Source of the DNA: Cyanothece sp. UBA12306
Lineage (GTDB): Bacteria; Cyanobacteriota; Cyanobacteriia; Cyanobacteriales; Microcystaceae
NCBI GenBank assembly: GCA_003448685.1
Contig: DLXW01000317.1
Location: forward strand, 1-21,040
DNA length: 21,040 nucleotides
Direction: 5' to 3'
The position numbers and the translations under genes are program-made. Below the pieces are notes generated by a model. It was given only the letters and a program-made list of their open reading frames with translations, did no database searches and was not told the DNA's origin. Position 1 is the stretch's first letter. Each line of letters starts with the position of its first letter. This document shows, one piece after another, positions 1 to 7,864 of the stretch.

Positions 1-42
1 CAGTTTTCATCTCCATAGATTAAACATCAAAGAAAAAATCCC

Positions 43-96
43 CCCACACTTCCCACACTTCCCACACTTCCCACACCCCCCACACCCCCCACACCT
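43..96. repeat. 9-bp tandem repeat, six units
   Basis: Six consecutive 9-bp units are visible: three of CCCACACTT (43-69), then CCCACACCC twice and a last degenerate unit ending in CT. The array lies about 20 bp beyond the stop codon of the minus-strand DUF1963 gene, so it falls in that gene's 3' trailer. There are no spacers between units, so it is a simple tandem repeat and not a CRISPR. The C-rich strand stands out against the AT-rich surroundings. Confidence 0.9.
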
Positions 97-115
97 GACT
101 CGAGATACTTTTGCT

Positions 116-931
116 TTAACAACAATCATAATAATAAATAACTCGACTAAAATCTCGTTTTGCTAAAGCTGATGGTTGAATGAAAAAGTTACCAACTCCC
201 GCATCTCCCCACCAAATATCAGCATCATCATCAGACACCATTTGTAACAATAAACAATAGGGTTCTATTCCTTCTGCTAGGGTAAAACGGGGATCATCTT
301 GAGTGAAAAAAGGATATCCACCTAATTTATGTTCTTCTCCCTCATATAATTCTGTATAATCGTCTAATAAATTACAAAGATCTAATTGATCATTATCAAT
401 ATTATTCTGAAATAACGACTCAATTTGATAATCATAACCGCTCATTGGTTCATACTTTTTGGTAAAAGTCAAGGAAAAATCACCTAAAAATGGCAAAAGA
501 ATTTCTTCTTCAATCACATCGGGTAAAAAACTAAAATCTGTAATTAATTTGTCTTGATCAGTCTCTATTTCCTCAAAATATAGTACCCGAAAATGGGATT
601 GAGTCATCATATCATCAAATTCAAAACCATAGGAATCATGTTGTCCATCAAGATAAAATTGTAAGATTCCTTGACTGGGGAAATTCTCTAAGGGTGGAAC
701 TTCAGCAAAATTAATTTGTGCTAATAAATATAATGGCTGTCCTTCGGGATTTTTGGGATATTTAAGATGTTTAGGAAAATAAGGATCTCCCCCAAATTTA
801 CTTTGCCATGGGGTAAGTTTATCTTTACTTAAAACAGGTTCTATAGCAATATAAGGCTTAATTGTTGCTTCAATTTGTGATCTGAAAGATTCTACTGTTG
901 CAGGTAATTTGATTGCTAATGATTTTGACAT
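116..931 (-). CDS. YwqG-type DUF1963 family protein
   Basis: This 271-residue soluble protein has the marks of the YwqG/DUF1963 family, whose biochemical role is not established. Seen in the sequence: the N-terminal segment SKFGGDPYFP (about residues 44-53), then PLYLLAQINFAEVP (about 66-79), and near the C terminus KLGGYPFF, a run around LLLQMVSDDD, and WWGDAGVGNFFI followed by the DFS segment. No signal peptide or membrane segment is seen. It ends in Asp-Cys-Cys. The start is ATG with no clear Shine-Dalgarno; the DNA just upstream is a heptamer repeat array (943-977). It is the last gene of a probable minus-strand unit with the DUF2330 and RnfD-like genes, 55 bp after the DUF2330 stop codon. 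The family call is firm; any link to its neighbours is inference from position. Confidence 0.85.
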   Translation of the reverse strand: MSKSLAIKLPATVESFRSQIEATIKPYIAIEPVLSKDKLTPWQSKFGGDPYFPKHLKYPKNPEGQPLYLLAQINFAEVPPLENFPSQGILQFYLDGQHDSYGFEFDDMMTQSHFRVLYFEEIETDQDKLITDFSFLPDVIEEEILLPFLGDFSLTFTKKYEPMSGYDYQIESLFQNNIDNDQLDLCNLLDDYTELYEGEEHKLGGYPFFTQDDPRFTLAEGIEPYCLLLQMVSDDDADIWWGDAGVGNFFIQPSALAKRDFSRVIYYYDCC

Positions 932-938
932 TTGATGT

Positions 939-977
<39 letters not shown>

Positions 978-986
978 AGTTATGCT

Positions 987-2324
987 TTATTTATTCCATA
1001 ATCTGCGCCACCAAGGAGTCGAATCTGCTTGACTAAAATTAATTTTTCTGCGAATTTCATACAGGTTCCATCCGGTTAATTTAGATAAGGTTTTAGCTTC
1101 GGTTTCTTGACGTTCTCTCAGGGTTCTTTTATACTCTTCCATTGCGTCACAATCAGCTTCTCCTCGGAAGGGATGACGAATAATATAACGTCCTTGAAAT
1201 TGTTGTTTATTCGCTGTTTCTTTAAATTGTAAATCTTCAGGGAAGGTATTACGAGAGTAACGAATATGAAGACGAGTGATAAAAACATTGGTTCGATTTC
1301 TCCTTCTCCATCTGGGATTTCTCTGATTATTTTGCCAAAAAACTCCAGCTTTTCTTAATTCTTCTGGGTTTAAAGGACGTGCTGAACAGGGGTCACAATT
1401 AGCCATATTCCAAGCATATTCTAAAAAAGCAACTTTTTTATCCTTGTTCTGATAAGTTTTTTCAAACATTGCTTGATAAAACTTACCAAATTCCTCTTGT
1501 ACAAATTCAGGTAGTTCTACATTAGAAGGAACTTTAACAGTACGATAATTGGTTAATTCTATTTGTCCTTTAGGAGAAAGCAAGTAAACTATTAAATCTT
1601 GTTCTCCTTGTGCATTCAGCATTCCTAAACGAATGGGTAACATAAATTTAGGAGATTCATAAGCAATCATTAAAGGACTCAGGGATTTAAAATCTTGATT
1701 AGAATACTCAGATAAGTTAACTTTGGCGACAAAAAACTTCATATTTTGTCGGATATAGGGTTGTAATATTTGACTTGTTCCCTGGGGAATTTGATAACCA
1801 TTTTGTCTTAACCAAGTTTCTAAACCGTCCGATTGTTTAGCACTAAGAATTAGAATATCATATTCCCCTACTGTAAATTCTTCTTCGATAGTAACACCTA
1901 AAGCATTAGCAGTTTGTTGTTTCTCTCTAAATGCTTCAGGTGAAGGAGAAATCATAGTCGAACCCGAACGAGGATAAGCAACAACACAGGGATTAGAATC
2001 AAAATACTCTACTAATCTTGGCGCACTAAACCCATCCAATCTGGTTAAAATTTCTGGTTCTCCAATATTAACTTGTTCTTCGGTTATTACCACAGGAACA
2101 GGAACTACCATAGCAAAATCTTTGACATCTCCTTGATAGTCATTTGCCATAGTTAAAACAGTTCTATTACCATCCCTTGCAATAATCACTTGAGAAGCTT
2201 TATTATAAAGATTAGTATCCGCTTTAGCGACATAAAAACCACAAAATGCTAAAGCTGGTTTAGCTAGAAAAATTAGGGCTAAAACAGAGACACAAAGACT
2301 AATTAAAAATGGTTTGATTTTCAT
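987..2324 (-). CDS. Secreted DUF2330 family protein
   Basis: A 445-residue protein with a classic signal peptide: Lys at 2 and 4, a hydrophobic core at about 6-22, and an Ala-Leu-Ala cleavage site before Phe27. It should therefore be exported, to the periplasm or thylakoid lumen. The mature part matches the DUF2330 family: FCGFYVAKADTNLYNKASQV after the cleavage site, then a VMVVPVP-like strand (AMVVPVPVVI, 71-80) and LDGFSAPRLVEYFD (96-109). The mature protein has five cysteines (28, 113, 310, 313, 392), including a CxxC at 310-313, so disulphides or metal binding are possible. A basic segment around 337-345 and a Trp-rich end (PWWRRLW) follow. It lies 25 bp after the RnfD-like gene on the same strand, so the two are probably cotranscribed. 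The function of DUF2330 is unknown to me. Confidence 0.87.
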   Translation of the reverse strand: MKIKPFLISLCVSVLALIFLAKPALAFCGFYVAKADTNLYNKASQVIIARDGNRTVLTMANDYQGDVKDFAMVVPVPVVITEEQVNIGEPEILTRLDGFSAPRLVEYFDSNPCVVAYPRSGSTMISPSPEAFREKQQTANALGVTIEEEFTVGEYDILILSAKQSDGLETWLRQNGYQIPQGTSQILQPYIRQNMKFFVAKVNLSEYSNQDFKSLSPLMIAYESPKFMLPIRLGMLNAQGEQDLIVYLLSPKGQIELTNYRTVKVPSNVELPEFVQEEFGKFYQAMFEKTYQNKDKKVAFLEYAWNMANCDPCSARPLNPEELRKAGVFWQNNQRNPRWRRRNRTNVFITRLHIRYSRNTFPEDLQFKETANKQQFQGRYIIRHPFRGEADCDAMEEYKRTLRERQETEAKTLSKLTGWNLYEIRRKINFSQADSTPWWRRLWNK

Positions 2325-2349
2325 GATTTACTCGACCAAAATACTAGAA

Positions 2350-3210
2350 TTAGTTGGGACTCATTTTGAATGAATTAGTTTTCCAAGAAAATCGGGGAGC
2401 ATTGCGCCAATTATCGAGAAAAATTGTTAAAGGAGAAAGGAGAAATAAAGCCCAAAAAATTGCTGTTGAACTGTAAAATAAGTGCTGTAGAATAAAGCTG
2501 AAGCAAGCAATAGCGATCGCCCAAATCAAACGGCTCATGGTAGCATTAGGAATGGAACGAGGATCGGTTAACATAAACAAAGCAAACAACAATAGACTGC
2601 CACTCATTAATTGATGTTGTAGTACGTCCCAACTCCAGCCTAACCAATAATTTCTAATTGCTTCTAATAGGGTATAAACTAACAAAAATGTAGCTGAAGT
2701 TTCCCAACGTCCTACTCTTTTTAAAATCATGCCCCCCGTGCCTAAAAATAAGAGTAAGTACCACCAATCTGTTCCCCATTGTCCAGGGGAAACCCAAGCA
2801 TCTTGAGTTAAAGTTAAAGCGGCAATTATACCAAAATTAGCAGGATTAAAAAAATGTTTATCTTGAACTCGAAAGATAAATTTGCTAGCCATGGCTAAAC
2901 TAGCAGCAAGAGCCATTGTTGTATAACTATTAGCTCGTAACAAAAGACATAAACCTAGACCCGTAATTAAAGCACTTCGCCAAGAATTAAAAAAAATCAA
3001 AGAATCAATTTTTTTTTGATTTTTATCAAGTTTATTTCGATTAAATAAAATATTTAAAGCCATTTGAGTTAATAAACAAGTAAGGGTAATTACTGCTATT
3101 AAATCAGGTCTTATAGTCCAGTCACGGGTAAAAATTCCTAAACTAAGAAAAGTTCCCAGAAATAGAATTTGATAGTTACGGGCATCTCGCCAAAACATAA
3201 TTTTACTCAA
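2350..3210 (-). CDS. RnfD/NqrB-like integral membrane protein
   Basis: A 286-residue polytopic membrane protein, about eight to ten hydrophobic segments, related to RnfD and NqrB, the membrane subunits of Na+/H+-pumping Rnf and Nqr complexes. Family landmarks in order: FFNPANFGI (120-128), GRWETSATF (167-175, matching GxxGETSxLA), and SGSLLLFALFMLTDP (203-217, matching SGGLxFxAxFMATDP). The covalent-flavin motif SGAT and the loop that carries it in true RnfD/NqrB are absent: only about 42 residues separate FNPA from GRWETS. Canonical RnfD is about 350 residues. No other rnf or nqr gene is in the window. It is the first gene of a probable unit with the DUF2330 gene. Probably not a working Rnf pump subunit; I infer a derived role in the membrane. 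Confidence 0.8.
   Translation of the reverse strand: MSKIMFWRDARNYQILFLGTFLSLGIFTRDWTIRPDLIAVITLTCLLTQMALNILFNRNKLDKNQKKIDSLIFFNSWRSALITGLGLCLLLRANSYTTMALAASLAMASKFIFRVQDKHFFNPANFGIIAALTLTQDAWVSPGQWGTDWWYLLLFLGTGGMILKRVGRWETSATFLLVYTLLEAIRNYWLGWSWDVLQHQLMSGSLLLFALFMLTDPRSIPNATMSRLIWAIAIACFSFILQHLFYSSTAIFWALFLLSPLTIFLDNWRNAPRFSWKTNSFKMSPN
2513..2520. repeat. HIP1 octamer (one of four)
   Basis: GCGATCGC, the highly iterated palindrome of many cyanobacterial genomes. Further copies are at 15144-15151 (in proA), 17497-17504 (in the helicase gene) and 18464-18471 (in yebC). All four lie inside genes. They support the taxonomic call. Confidence 0.9.
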
Positions 3211-3320
3211 TTAACTTATGGTCAAGGATCATCAAGAATTTTCATAGAATTATTTTCCATTGTGGCTGTCTTGGTCGGGATTTAGCTCAAATTTTACAGA
3301 TTATTCAACATTGAAATCCC

Positions 3321-3349
3321 TTAAGGTAGATCAACAGAAACGTTAATAT
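3321..3349 (+). promoter_or_regulatory. Possible promoter of the efflux pair
   Basis: A TAATAT -10-like hexamer (3344-3349) lies 17 bp from a weak -35, TTAAGG (3321-3326). It sits about 50 bp before the chosen ATG of the adaptor gene, which suits a normal leader. The -35 match is poor, so this rests mainly on the -10. Confidence 0.3.
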
Positions 3350-3398
3350 AGTGAGAACAACGCTCTAATTCTTGCTTGATCTGATAGAGAAATCTCCT

Positions 3399-4862
3399 AT
3401 GGAAGCCCCAATGCTTGGTAAATTTAATCGTCCTCTCCCCTGGATTTTAGCCGTTATGACTGGTGGAATTGTACTCGTTGGAGTAACTACCTATAAAATG
3501 GTTGAAACCCCCACCCCCGAAATTGAACTCAATAACTTGACAGTCCCCGTTCAACGGGAAACCTTAGGAGTAGAAATTGAAGCAAGCGGAACGGTAGAAC
3601 CGATTGAAAGTGTTAATATTAGCCCCAAAACTCCAGGTAGGTTAGTCCAATTACGGGTAGAACAGGGAATGCCAGTCAAACAAGGGCAAATTCTAGCAGT
3701 AATGGAAAATACTGAAATTAGAGCCCAAGGTAAACAAGCTCAGGCTAATCATAGCCAAGCCCTAGCTAATCTAGAATCTGCTAAAATCCGTATTCCTAGT
3801 GAAATTAATCAAGCCCAAACCCGCTTCATACAAGCTCAGGCACAATTAGAAGAAGCCAAAGCGAACTTAGAGCAAGCTAAACAAAGAATTCCTCAAGATA
3901 TCGGACAACTTCAATCTCAAATGATTGCTGCTCAATCAAGAGCTCAACTAGCAGCCTCCCGTGTTAAGCGTAACGAAGAATTAGTCAGAGAAGGTGCGAT
4001 TACTAATGATAGCTTTGATGAAGTGATTAATGAATCCTATAATGCTCAGGCTAATCTTAGGGAAATTCAGCAAAAGTTAGAACAAGCCAAAAATACTGCT
4101 CCCCCAGAAATTGGCCAATTACAACAAGCAATTATTCAAGCTGAAGCGGCTGTCATGGATGCTAAATTAGCTCTAGAAGAACGCAAAAAGACCGCTAAAT
4201 CTGAAATCGCTCAACTAGAAGCAGCCACAGCCGCAGCCCAAGCTGAAGTAGAAAGAATCGTGATTCAGTACAAAGACACTGCTATTCGCGCTCCTTTTGA
4301 GGGCATTGTCACCCAAAAATACGCTAATATTGGGGCTTTTGTGACCCCTACAACCTCAGCTTCGAGTACAGCCTCTGCTACTTCTAGCTCAATTTTGGCA
4401 TTAGCGCGAGGGTTGGAAATTGTGGCTCAAGTACCTGAAGTGGACATTGGAAGACTCAAACGAGGACAACCAGTTAAAATCATCGCTGATGCCTATCCTA
4501 ACGAAATGTTTCAAGGTCAAGTCATTCGCATTGCTCCAGAAGCCATTGTCAATCAAAACGTAACCTCTTTTGAAGTTACTATCGGCTTAATTACAGGACT
4601 AGACAAACTTAAATCTAAAATGAATGTTGATGTCACCTTTTTCGGCAAGCCAATTGATGACGCGTTAGTTATTCCTACAGTGGCAATTGTGAGCCAAGAA
4701 GGCGAAACAGGAGTGATGGTTCCTGATGCAGAAAATAATCCCGATTTTAAACCAGTTACTATCGGCTTGGTTTTAGATGATAAAACCCAAATTCTTTCAG
4801 GTTTAGAGCCAGGAGAAAAAGTTTTTATCGATTTACCTAAACCTAAAAATAAAAAACCTTAA
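3399..4862 (+). CDS. HlyD/MacA-type periplasmic adaptor protein
   Basis: Membrane-fusion (adaptor) protein of an efflux or export pump, linking an inner-membrane transporter to an outer-membrane channel. From the ATG at 3399 it has 487 residues. A short cytoplasmic N terminus and one membrane anchor (about 12-33) come first, then the first half of the lipoyl/barrel-sandwich domain (about 56-110), a long alpha-hairpin (about 110-290), the second half (DTAIRAPFEGIVTQKYANIG) and beta-barrel and membrane-proximal domains to the end. The hairpin tip shows GAITNDSFDE (199-208), the usual tip motif. Both hairpin arms contain a 32-residue duplication. An in-frame TTG at 3372 would add nine residues, but the ATG has AGAGAA upstream and is preferred; ATG 3411 is also possible. 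The permease gene follows after 28 bp. Confidence 0.9.
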   Translation: MEAPMLGKFNRPLPWILAVMTGGIVLVGVTTYKMVETPTPEIELNNLTVPVQRETLGVEIEASGTVEPIESVNISPKTPGRLVQLRVEQGMPVKQGQILAVMENTEIRAQGKQAQANHSQALANLESAKIRIPSEINQAQTRFIQAQAQLEEAKANLEQAKQRIPQDIGQLQSQMIAAQSRAQLAASRVKRNEELVREGAITNDSFDEVINESYNAQANLREIQQKLEQAKNTAPPEIGQLQQAIIQAEAAVMDAKLALEERKKTAKSEIAQLEAATAAAQAEVERIVIQYKDTAIRAPFEGIVTQKYANIGAFVTPTTSASSTASATSSSILALARGLEIVAQVPEVDIGRLKRGQPVKIIADAYPNEMFQGQVIRIAPEAIVNQNVTSFEVTIGLITGLDKLKSKMNVDVTFFGKPIDDALVIPTVAIVSQEGETGVMVPDAENNPDFKPVTIGLVLDDKTQILSGLEPGEKVFIDLPKPKNKKP

Positions 4863-4890
4863 TCACAATAATTCAGTTGTTAACTATTAG

Positions 4891-6108
4891 ATGAATATCT
4901 TAGAAAGTTTGAAGATGGCAACAGCAATGTTAGCCTCCAATAAATTGCGCACTAGTTTAACTATGCTAGGTATTATTATTGGTAATGCTTCTGTTATTGC
5001 GACTATTGGTATTGGACAAGGAACCAAAAAACTAGCTGATGATCAACTAGAAAGTTTAGGTCCTAATATATTATTTGTAATACCAGGAAACCGAAAAGGG
5101 CGTAGAACTAGTTTAGATGTTCCTAAAACCTTAGTTTGGGAAGATGCAAAGGCTATTGCTGACCAAGTTCCTAGTATTAAACAAGTCGCTCCAGAAATTA
5201 ACCAAAGACAATTAGTTTCTTATCGTAATCAAAACACTAATGTTACCCTAAATGGCACAACTCCTGAATATCCATCAGTGCGTGATTTTTCCATAGCAAC
5301 AGGAAGATTTATCAATGAAATTGATCTCAAACGTAATAAACGAGTTGCTGTCGTTGGCGCAGAAGTTGTCAATAATTTATTTAACGGAAATAATCCCATC
5401 GGTGAAAAAATTCGCGTCAAAAGTATTGCTTTTGAAGTGATAGGAGTAATGGAACCTAAAGGTTCTTTTTTTGGCACTAATCAAGATGAAACTATTTTTA
5501 TTCCCCTAACAACTATGACTAATCAAATTGTTGGGCGGACTTCTCCCTATGGGGTAGTATTAAGTATTATTCATATAGAAGCTAATAATAACGAGAGTGT
5601 TGGTGCAGCTAAATTTCAAATTGAAAATCTCTTACGTCTCAGGCATAATATCATCAATGAAGATGATTTTGGGGTGCAAACATCAAAACAAATGCTTAGT
5701 ATTGTGCAAACCATAACCTCAGGATTAACAGTTATGTTAGTTGCTATTGCTGGAATTTCTTTGATTGTTGGAGGAATTGGAGTCATGAATATTATGCTAG
5801 TTTCAGTTAGTGAACGCACTCAAGAAATTGGACTTAGAAAAGCATTAGGCGCAACTAAAAATGATATTTTAGGTCAGTTTTTGATTGAAGCAGTTATTAT
5901 TTCCTTGTCTGGGGGAATTATTGGTATTATTTCTGGGGTAGGTATCATGGCATTAGTTGGGATTATTTCACCTTTATCTCCTGTGGTTTCTTCTGGAACT
6001 ATTTTCCTTTCCTTAGGCATTTCTGGAGGAGTTGGTTTATCTTTTGGTGTTTTGCCCGCACAAAAAGCTGCTAAACTTGATCCTATTATCGCTTTAAGAA
6101 GTGCTTAG
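4891..6108 (+). CDS. MacB-type ABC transporter permease (FtsX fold)
   Basis: A 405-residue inner-membrane permease of the MacB/FtsX superfamily. The order is typical: a cytoplasmic amphipathic start with NKLRTSLTMLGIIIG (17-31) leading into the first membrane helix (about 22-45), a large extracytoplasmic domain (about 46-268), then three helices (about 275-305, 330-357, 368-390). The cytoplasmic loop carries the family signature RTQEIGLRKALGATKNDI (309-326), which contacts the ATPase, and the end PAQKAAKLDPIIALR (389-403) is also typical. There is no nucleotide-binding domain in the protein and none encoded next door, so the ATPase must come from elsewhere in the genome. With the adaptor upstream it should form a tripartite exporter; the substrate cannot be read from the sequence. 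Confidence 0.9.
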   Translation: MNILESLKMATAMLASNKLRTSLTMLGIIIGNASVIATIGIGQGTKKLADDQLESLGPNILFVIPGNRKGRRTSLDVPKTLVWEDAKAIADQVPSIKQVAPEINQRQLVSYRNQNTNVTLNGTTPEYPSVRDFSIATGRFINEIDLKRNKRVAVVGAEVVNNLFNGNNPIGEKIRVKSIAFEVIGVMEPKGSFFGTNQDETIFIPLTTMTNQIVGRTSPYGVVLSIIHIEANNNESVGAAKFQIENLLRLRHNIINEDDFGVQTSKQMLSIVQTITSGLTVMLVAIAGISLIVGGIGVMNIMLVSVSERTQEIGLRKALGATKNDILGQFLIEAVIISLSGGIIGIISGVGIMALVGIISPLSPVVSSGTIFLSLGISGGVGLSFGVLPAQKAAKLDPIIALRSA

Positions 6109-6124
6109 AATTATGAATTATGAA

Positions 6125-6137
6125 AGTTTTAAAAACT
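6125..6137. terminator. Weak AT-rich palindrome between convergent genes
   Basis: AGTTTT and AAAACT flank a single A in the 33-bp gap between the convergent permease and tRNA nucleotidyltransferase genes. A direct repeat of AATTATG (6110-6123) lies next to it. With so little room this is the only visible candidate for a shared stop signal, but the six-pair all-AT stem is weak. Confidence 0.22.
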
Positions 6138-6141
6138 CTCA

Positions 6142-7407
6142 TTAATAGTCATTTAGATAAGTTTTTGCCAAATCTAAAGCTTCTTTTTTAGTTGAAATTT
6201 TTTGTTCAATTCGGGCAATTTGAATCTCAGTTAAAATCTTACCAATTTCTGGACTTGGTTTCATTTTTAAATCCTTAATTAAATCATGACCTGTGATTAA
6301 AGGAGAAGGATGGGCTACTTGATCTTTAGGATCAAGATAATGATCAATTAAAAGTAAAATATCCCTTAATTCCGACCCTTTTACTAAAGCTAAAATAGCA
6401 ATAATTGGAAAAACATCTCCGACTTCTAAAAAGAAAAAATATAAATTTCTTAGACTCATTTTACCTTGATTTTCTAACAATAAAGGTAAATAAGTTAACG
6501 CCTTAGTTACGGCACGAATATCGGAACGAGAATACTTTAAATTGACTAACTCTAATTCAGCTTCCTCGGGAATGGAAGAAACTAAACTGGCTAATTTTGC
6601 CATTTGAATAGTTAGAGAATAATATTGAGAACTAGAGGAATCATAATTAAATAATTGATCAAAGTAACCTACCCCTAATTTCTCCTTTAATAATTGCACG
6701 AATTTATCTATGATTACCAATGTATGTAATTTAGCTTCAGTCAATTGTTGAAACCAAGGACTTAATAAGCCATCTTTTCCCATTTCAATTAAACCTTCAC
6801 TACCCCGAATATTAGAAAATAAATAACCCAATTCTGTTTGCACCCTTTCAGCTGCAACTGTACCAATTAAAGGTGCTAACTGACGAATAGTTCGTCTGGT
6901 TTTTTCTTCTATGGTAAAATCCAACTGTATACCTTGACGATAAGCCCTTAATAATCTTAACGGATCATCCTTAAGATTATCTGGTGATACCATTGTTAAC
7001 TGGCCTTTTTTTAGATCCTCTAAACCCTGTAATGGATCAATTAATTTTTGTTTATGAATGTTATAAGCAATGGCATTAATAGTAAAATCTCTTCGTCTCA
7101 AATCTTGTTCTAAAATATCTCCTTCCTGTTGGGCAAAATCCACCGTTCCTTTTTTAAATACTACCCTAGCAATTCTTCTTTGCTCATCTAAAACGACAAA
7201 TCCCGCATGATAATGATTAGCAATCTTGCGCGCAGTCTCTACTGCACGATTAGGTAAAACAAAGTCTAAATCTAAGTAATTTCGCGAACAATGCAACAAC
7301 GCATCCCGTACTGCACCACCCACTAAACAAGCGTTAGGAGGTAGGAAATCTAAACTAAAAGGTAAGGAATTAGCAGATAAATCAGTTAAAATACTTTGCC
7401 CAGTCAT
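6142..7407 (-). CDS. Class II tRNA nucleotidyltransferase (CCA/CC/A-adding)
   Basis: Adds or repairs the 3'-terminal CCA, or part of it, on tRNA; cytosolic. The 421 residues show the class II polymerase-beta head: LVGGAVRDALL (28-38), the catalytic pair D46-L-D48 in YLDLDFVLP, a third acidic strand around VDF (89-91), RRRDFTINAIAYN (104-116), and LIDPLQGLEDLKKG (122-135). The nucleotide-template motif, EDxxR in canonical CCA enzymes, reads DDPLR (147-151). Then AAERVQTEL (185-193) starts the helical tail. No HD phosphohydrolase motif is obvious. Known biology: some cyanobacteria such as Synechocystis split the job between a CC-adding and an A-adding enzyme of this family, so I leave the exact specificity and symbol open. 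It converges on the permease gene and diverges from ycf34. Confidence 0.88.
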   Translation of the reverse strand: MTGQSILTDLSANSLPFSLDFLPPNACLVGGAVRDALLHCSRNYLDLDFVLPNRAVETARKIANHYHAGFVVLDEQRRIARVVFKKGTVDFAQQEGDILEQDLRRRDFTINAIAYNIHKQKLIDPLQGLEDLKKGQLTMVSPDNLKDDPLRLLRAYRQGIQLDFTIEEKTRRTIRQLAPLIGTVAAERVQTELGYLFSNIRGSEGLIEMGKDGLLSPWFQQLTEAKLHTLVIIDKFVQLLKEKLGVGYFDQLFNYDSSSSQYYSLTIQMAKLASLVSSIPEEAELELVNLKYSRSDIRAVTKALTYLPLLLENQGKMSLRNLYFFFLEVGDVFPIIAILALVKGSELRDILLLIDHYLDPKDQVAHPSPLITGHDLIKDLKMKPSPEIGKILTEIQIARIEQKISTKKEALDLAKTYLNDY

Positions 7408-7486
7408 TAAAATTAATCAAAAATAAATTATTGGGAACGACCCAGATTACTGTTGCCTAAGCTAGAGTAACAAATATAGACGGATT

Positions 7487-7492
7487 GAGGAG
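7487..7492 (+). promoter_or_regulatory. Shine-Dalgarno of ycf34
   Basis: GAGGAG lies six bases before the ATG at 7499. It is one of the few strong ribosome binding sites in the window and fixes the start of this short gene. Confidence 0.65.
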
Positions 7493-7498
7493 AAAAAT

Positions 7499-7747
7499 AT
7501 GTGTATTTGTGTTAACTGTCATTATGTTGATCGTTGTAACACCTACCATAAAGTGGAACATCAACACCAACAACCCCATTTAACCCATACTCCCAACTTT
7601 GAACCAACTGAACCGAGTATTAACGTTAACATTCGTTCTCAGGACGATTATATCGAAATGGAGTGGGATGTGGTAGGTTGTGAGAGTTTCCTCGAAGAAA
7701 CAGGAAAATGGCTTAAATTGCGTCCAGGGGAAGCCGTTCCGACTTAA
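7499..7747 (+). CDS. ycf34: Ycf34 family protein
   Basis: This 82-residue protein is Ycf34, conserved in cyanobacteria and red-lineage plastids. The start MCICVNCHYVDRC gives four clustered cysteines (2, 4, 7, 13), with a fifth at 61 in EWDVVGCESF. The end GKWLKLRPGEAVPT is also typical. In Synechocystis, Ycf34 is reported to bind an iron-sulphur cluster and to affect photosynthetic electron transport; the cysteines here fit that. No membrane segment or signal peptide is seen, so it should be soluble. It is divergent from the tRNA nucleotidyltransferase gene over a 91-bp gap and stands alone on its strand, followed by a long repeat-rich spacer. Confidence 0.95.
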   Translation: MCICVNCHYVDRCNTYHKVEHQHQQPHLTHTPNFEPTEPSINVNIRSQDDYIEMEWDVVGCESFLEETGKWLKLRPGEAVPT

Positions 7748-7864
7748 AGTTAAGAGGTTTTTCTCGCAAAGAGTTTTTGTAAGCTGTTTTGCATTTAAAC
7801 CACTTATTTATTTTCCCTGCTTCGAAGCCTCGGCGTTTCCGTGTAGCCTCAAGGAGCAATTTAG

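Noticed and set aside
43..96. CRISPR-like array of CCCACAC units
   Set aside because: Units are contiguous 9-mers with no spacers; it is a simple tandem repeat.
3372..3398. TTG start for the adaptor gene
   Set aside because: There is no ribosome binding site before it; the ATG at 3399 has a purine-rich upstream stretch and gives a normal short N terminus before the membrane anchor.
5229..5819. Minus-strand frames inside the permease gene
   Set aside because: They are antisense to conserved permease codons and their translations match no family.
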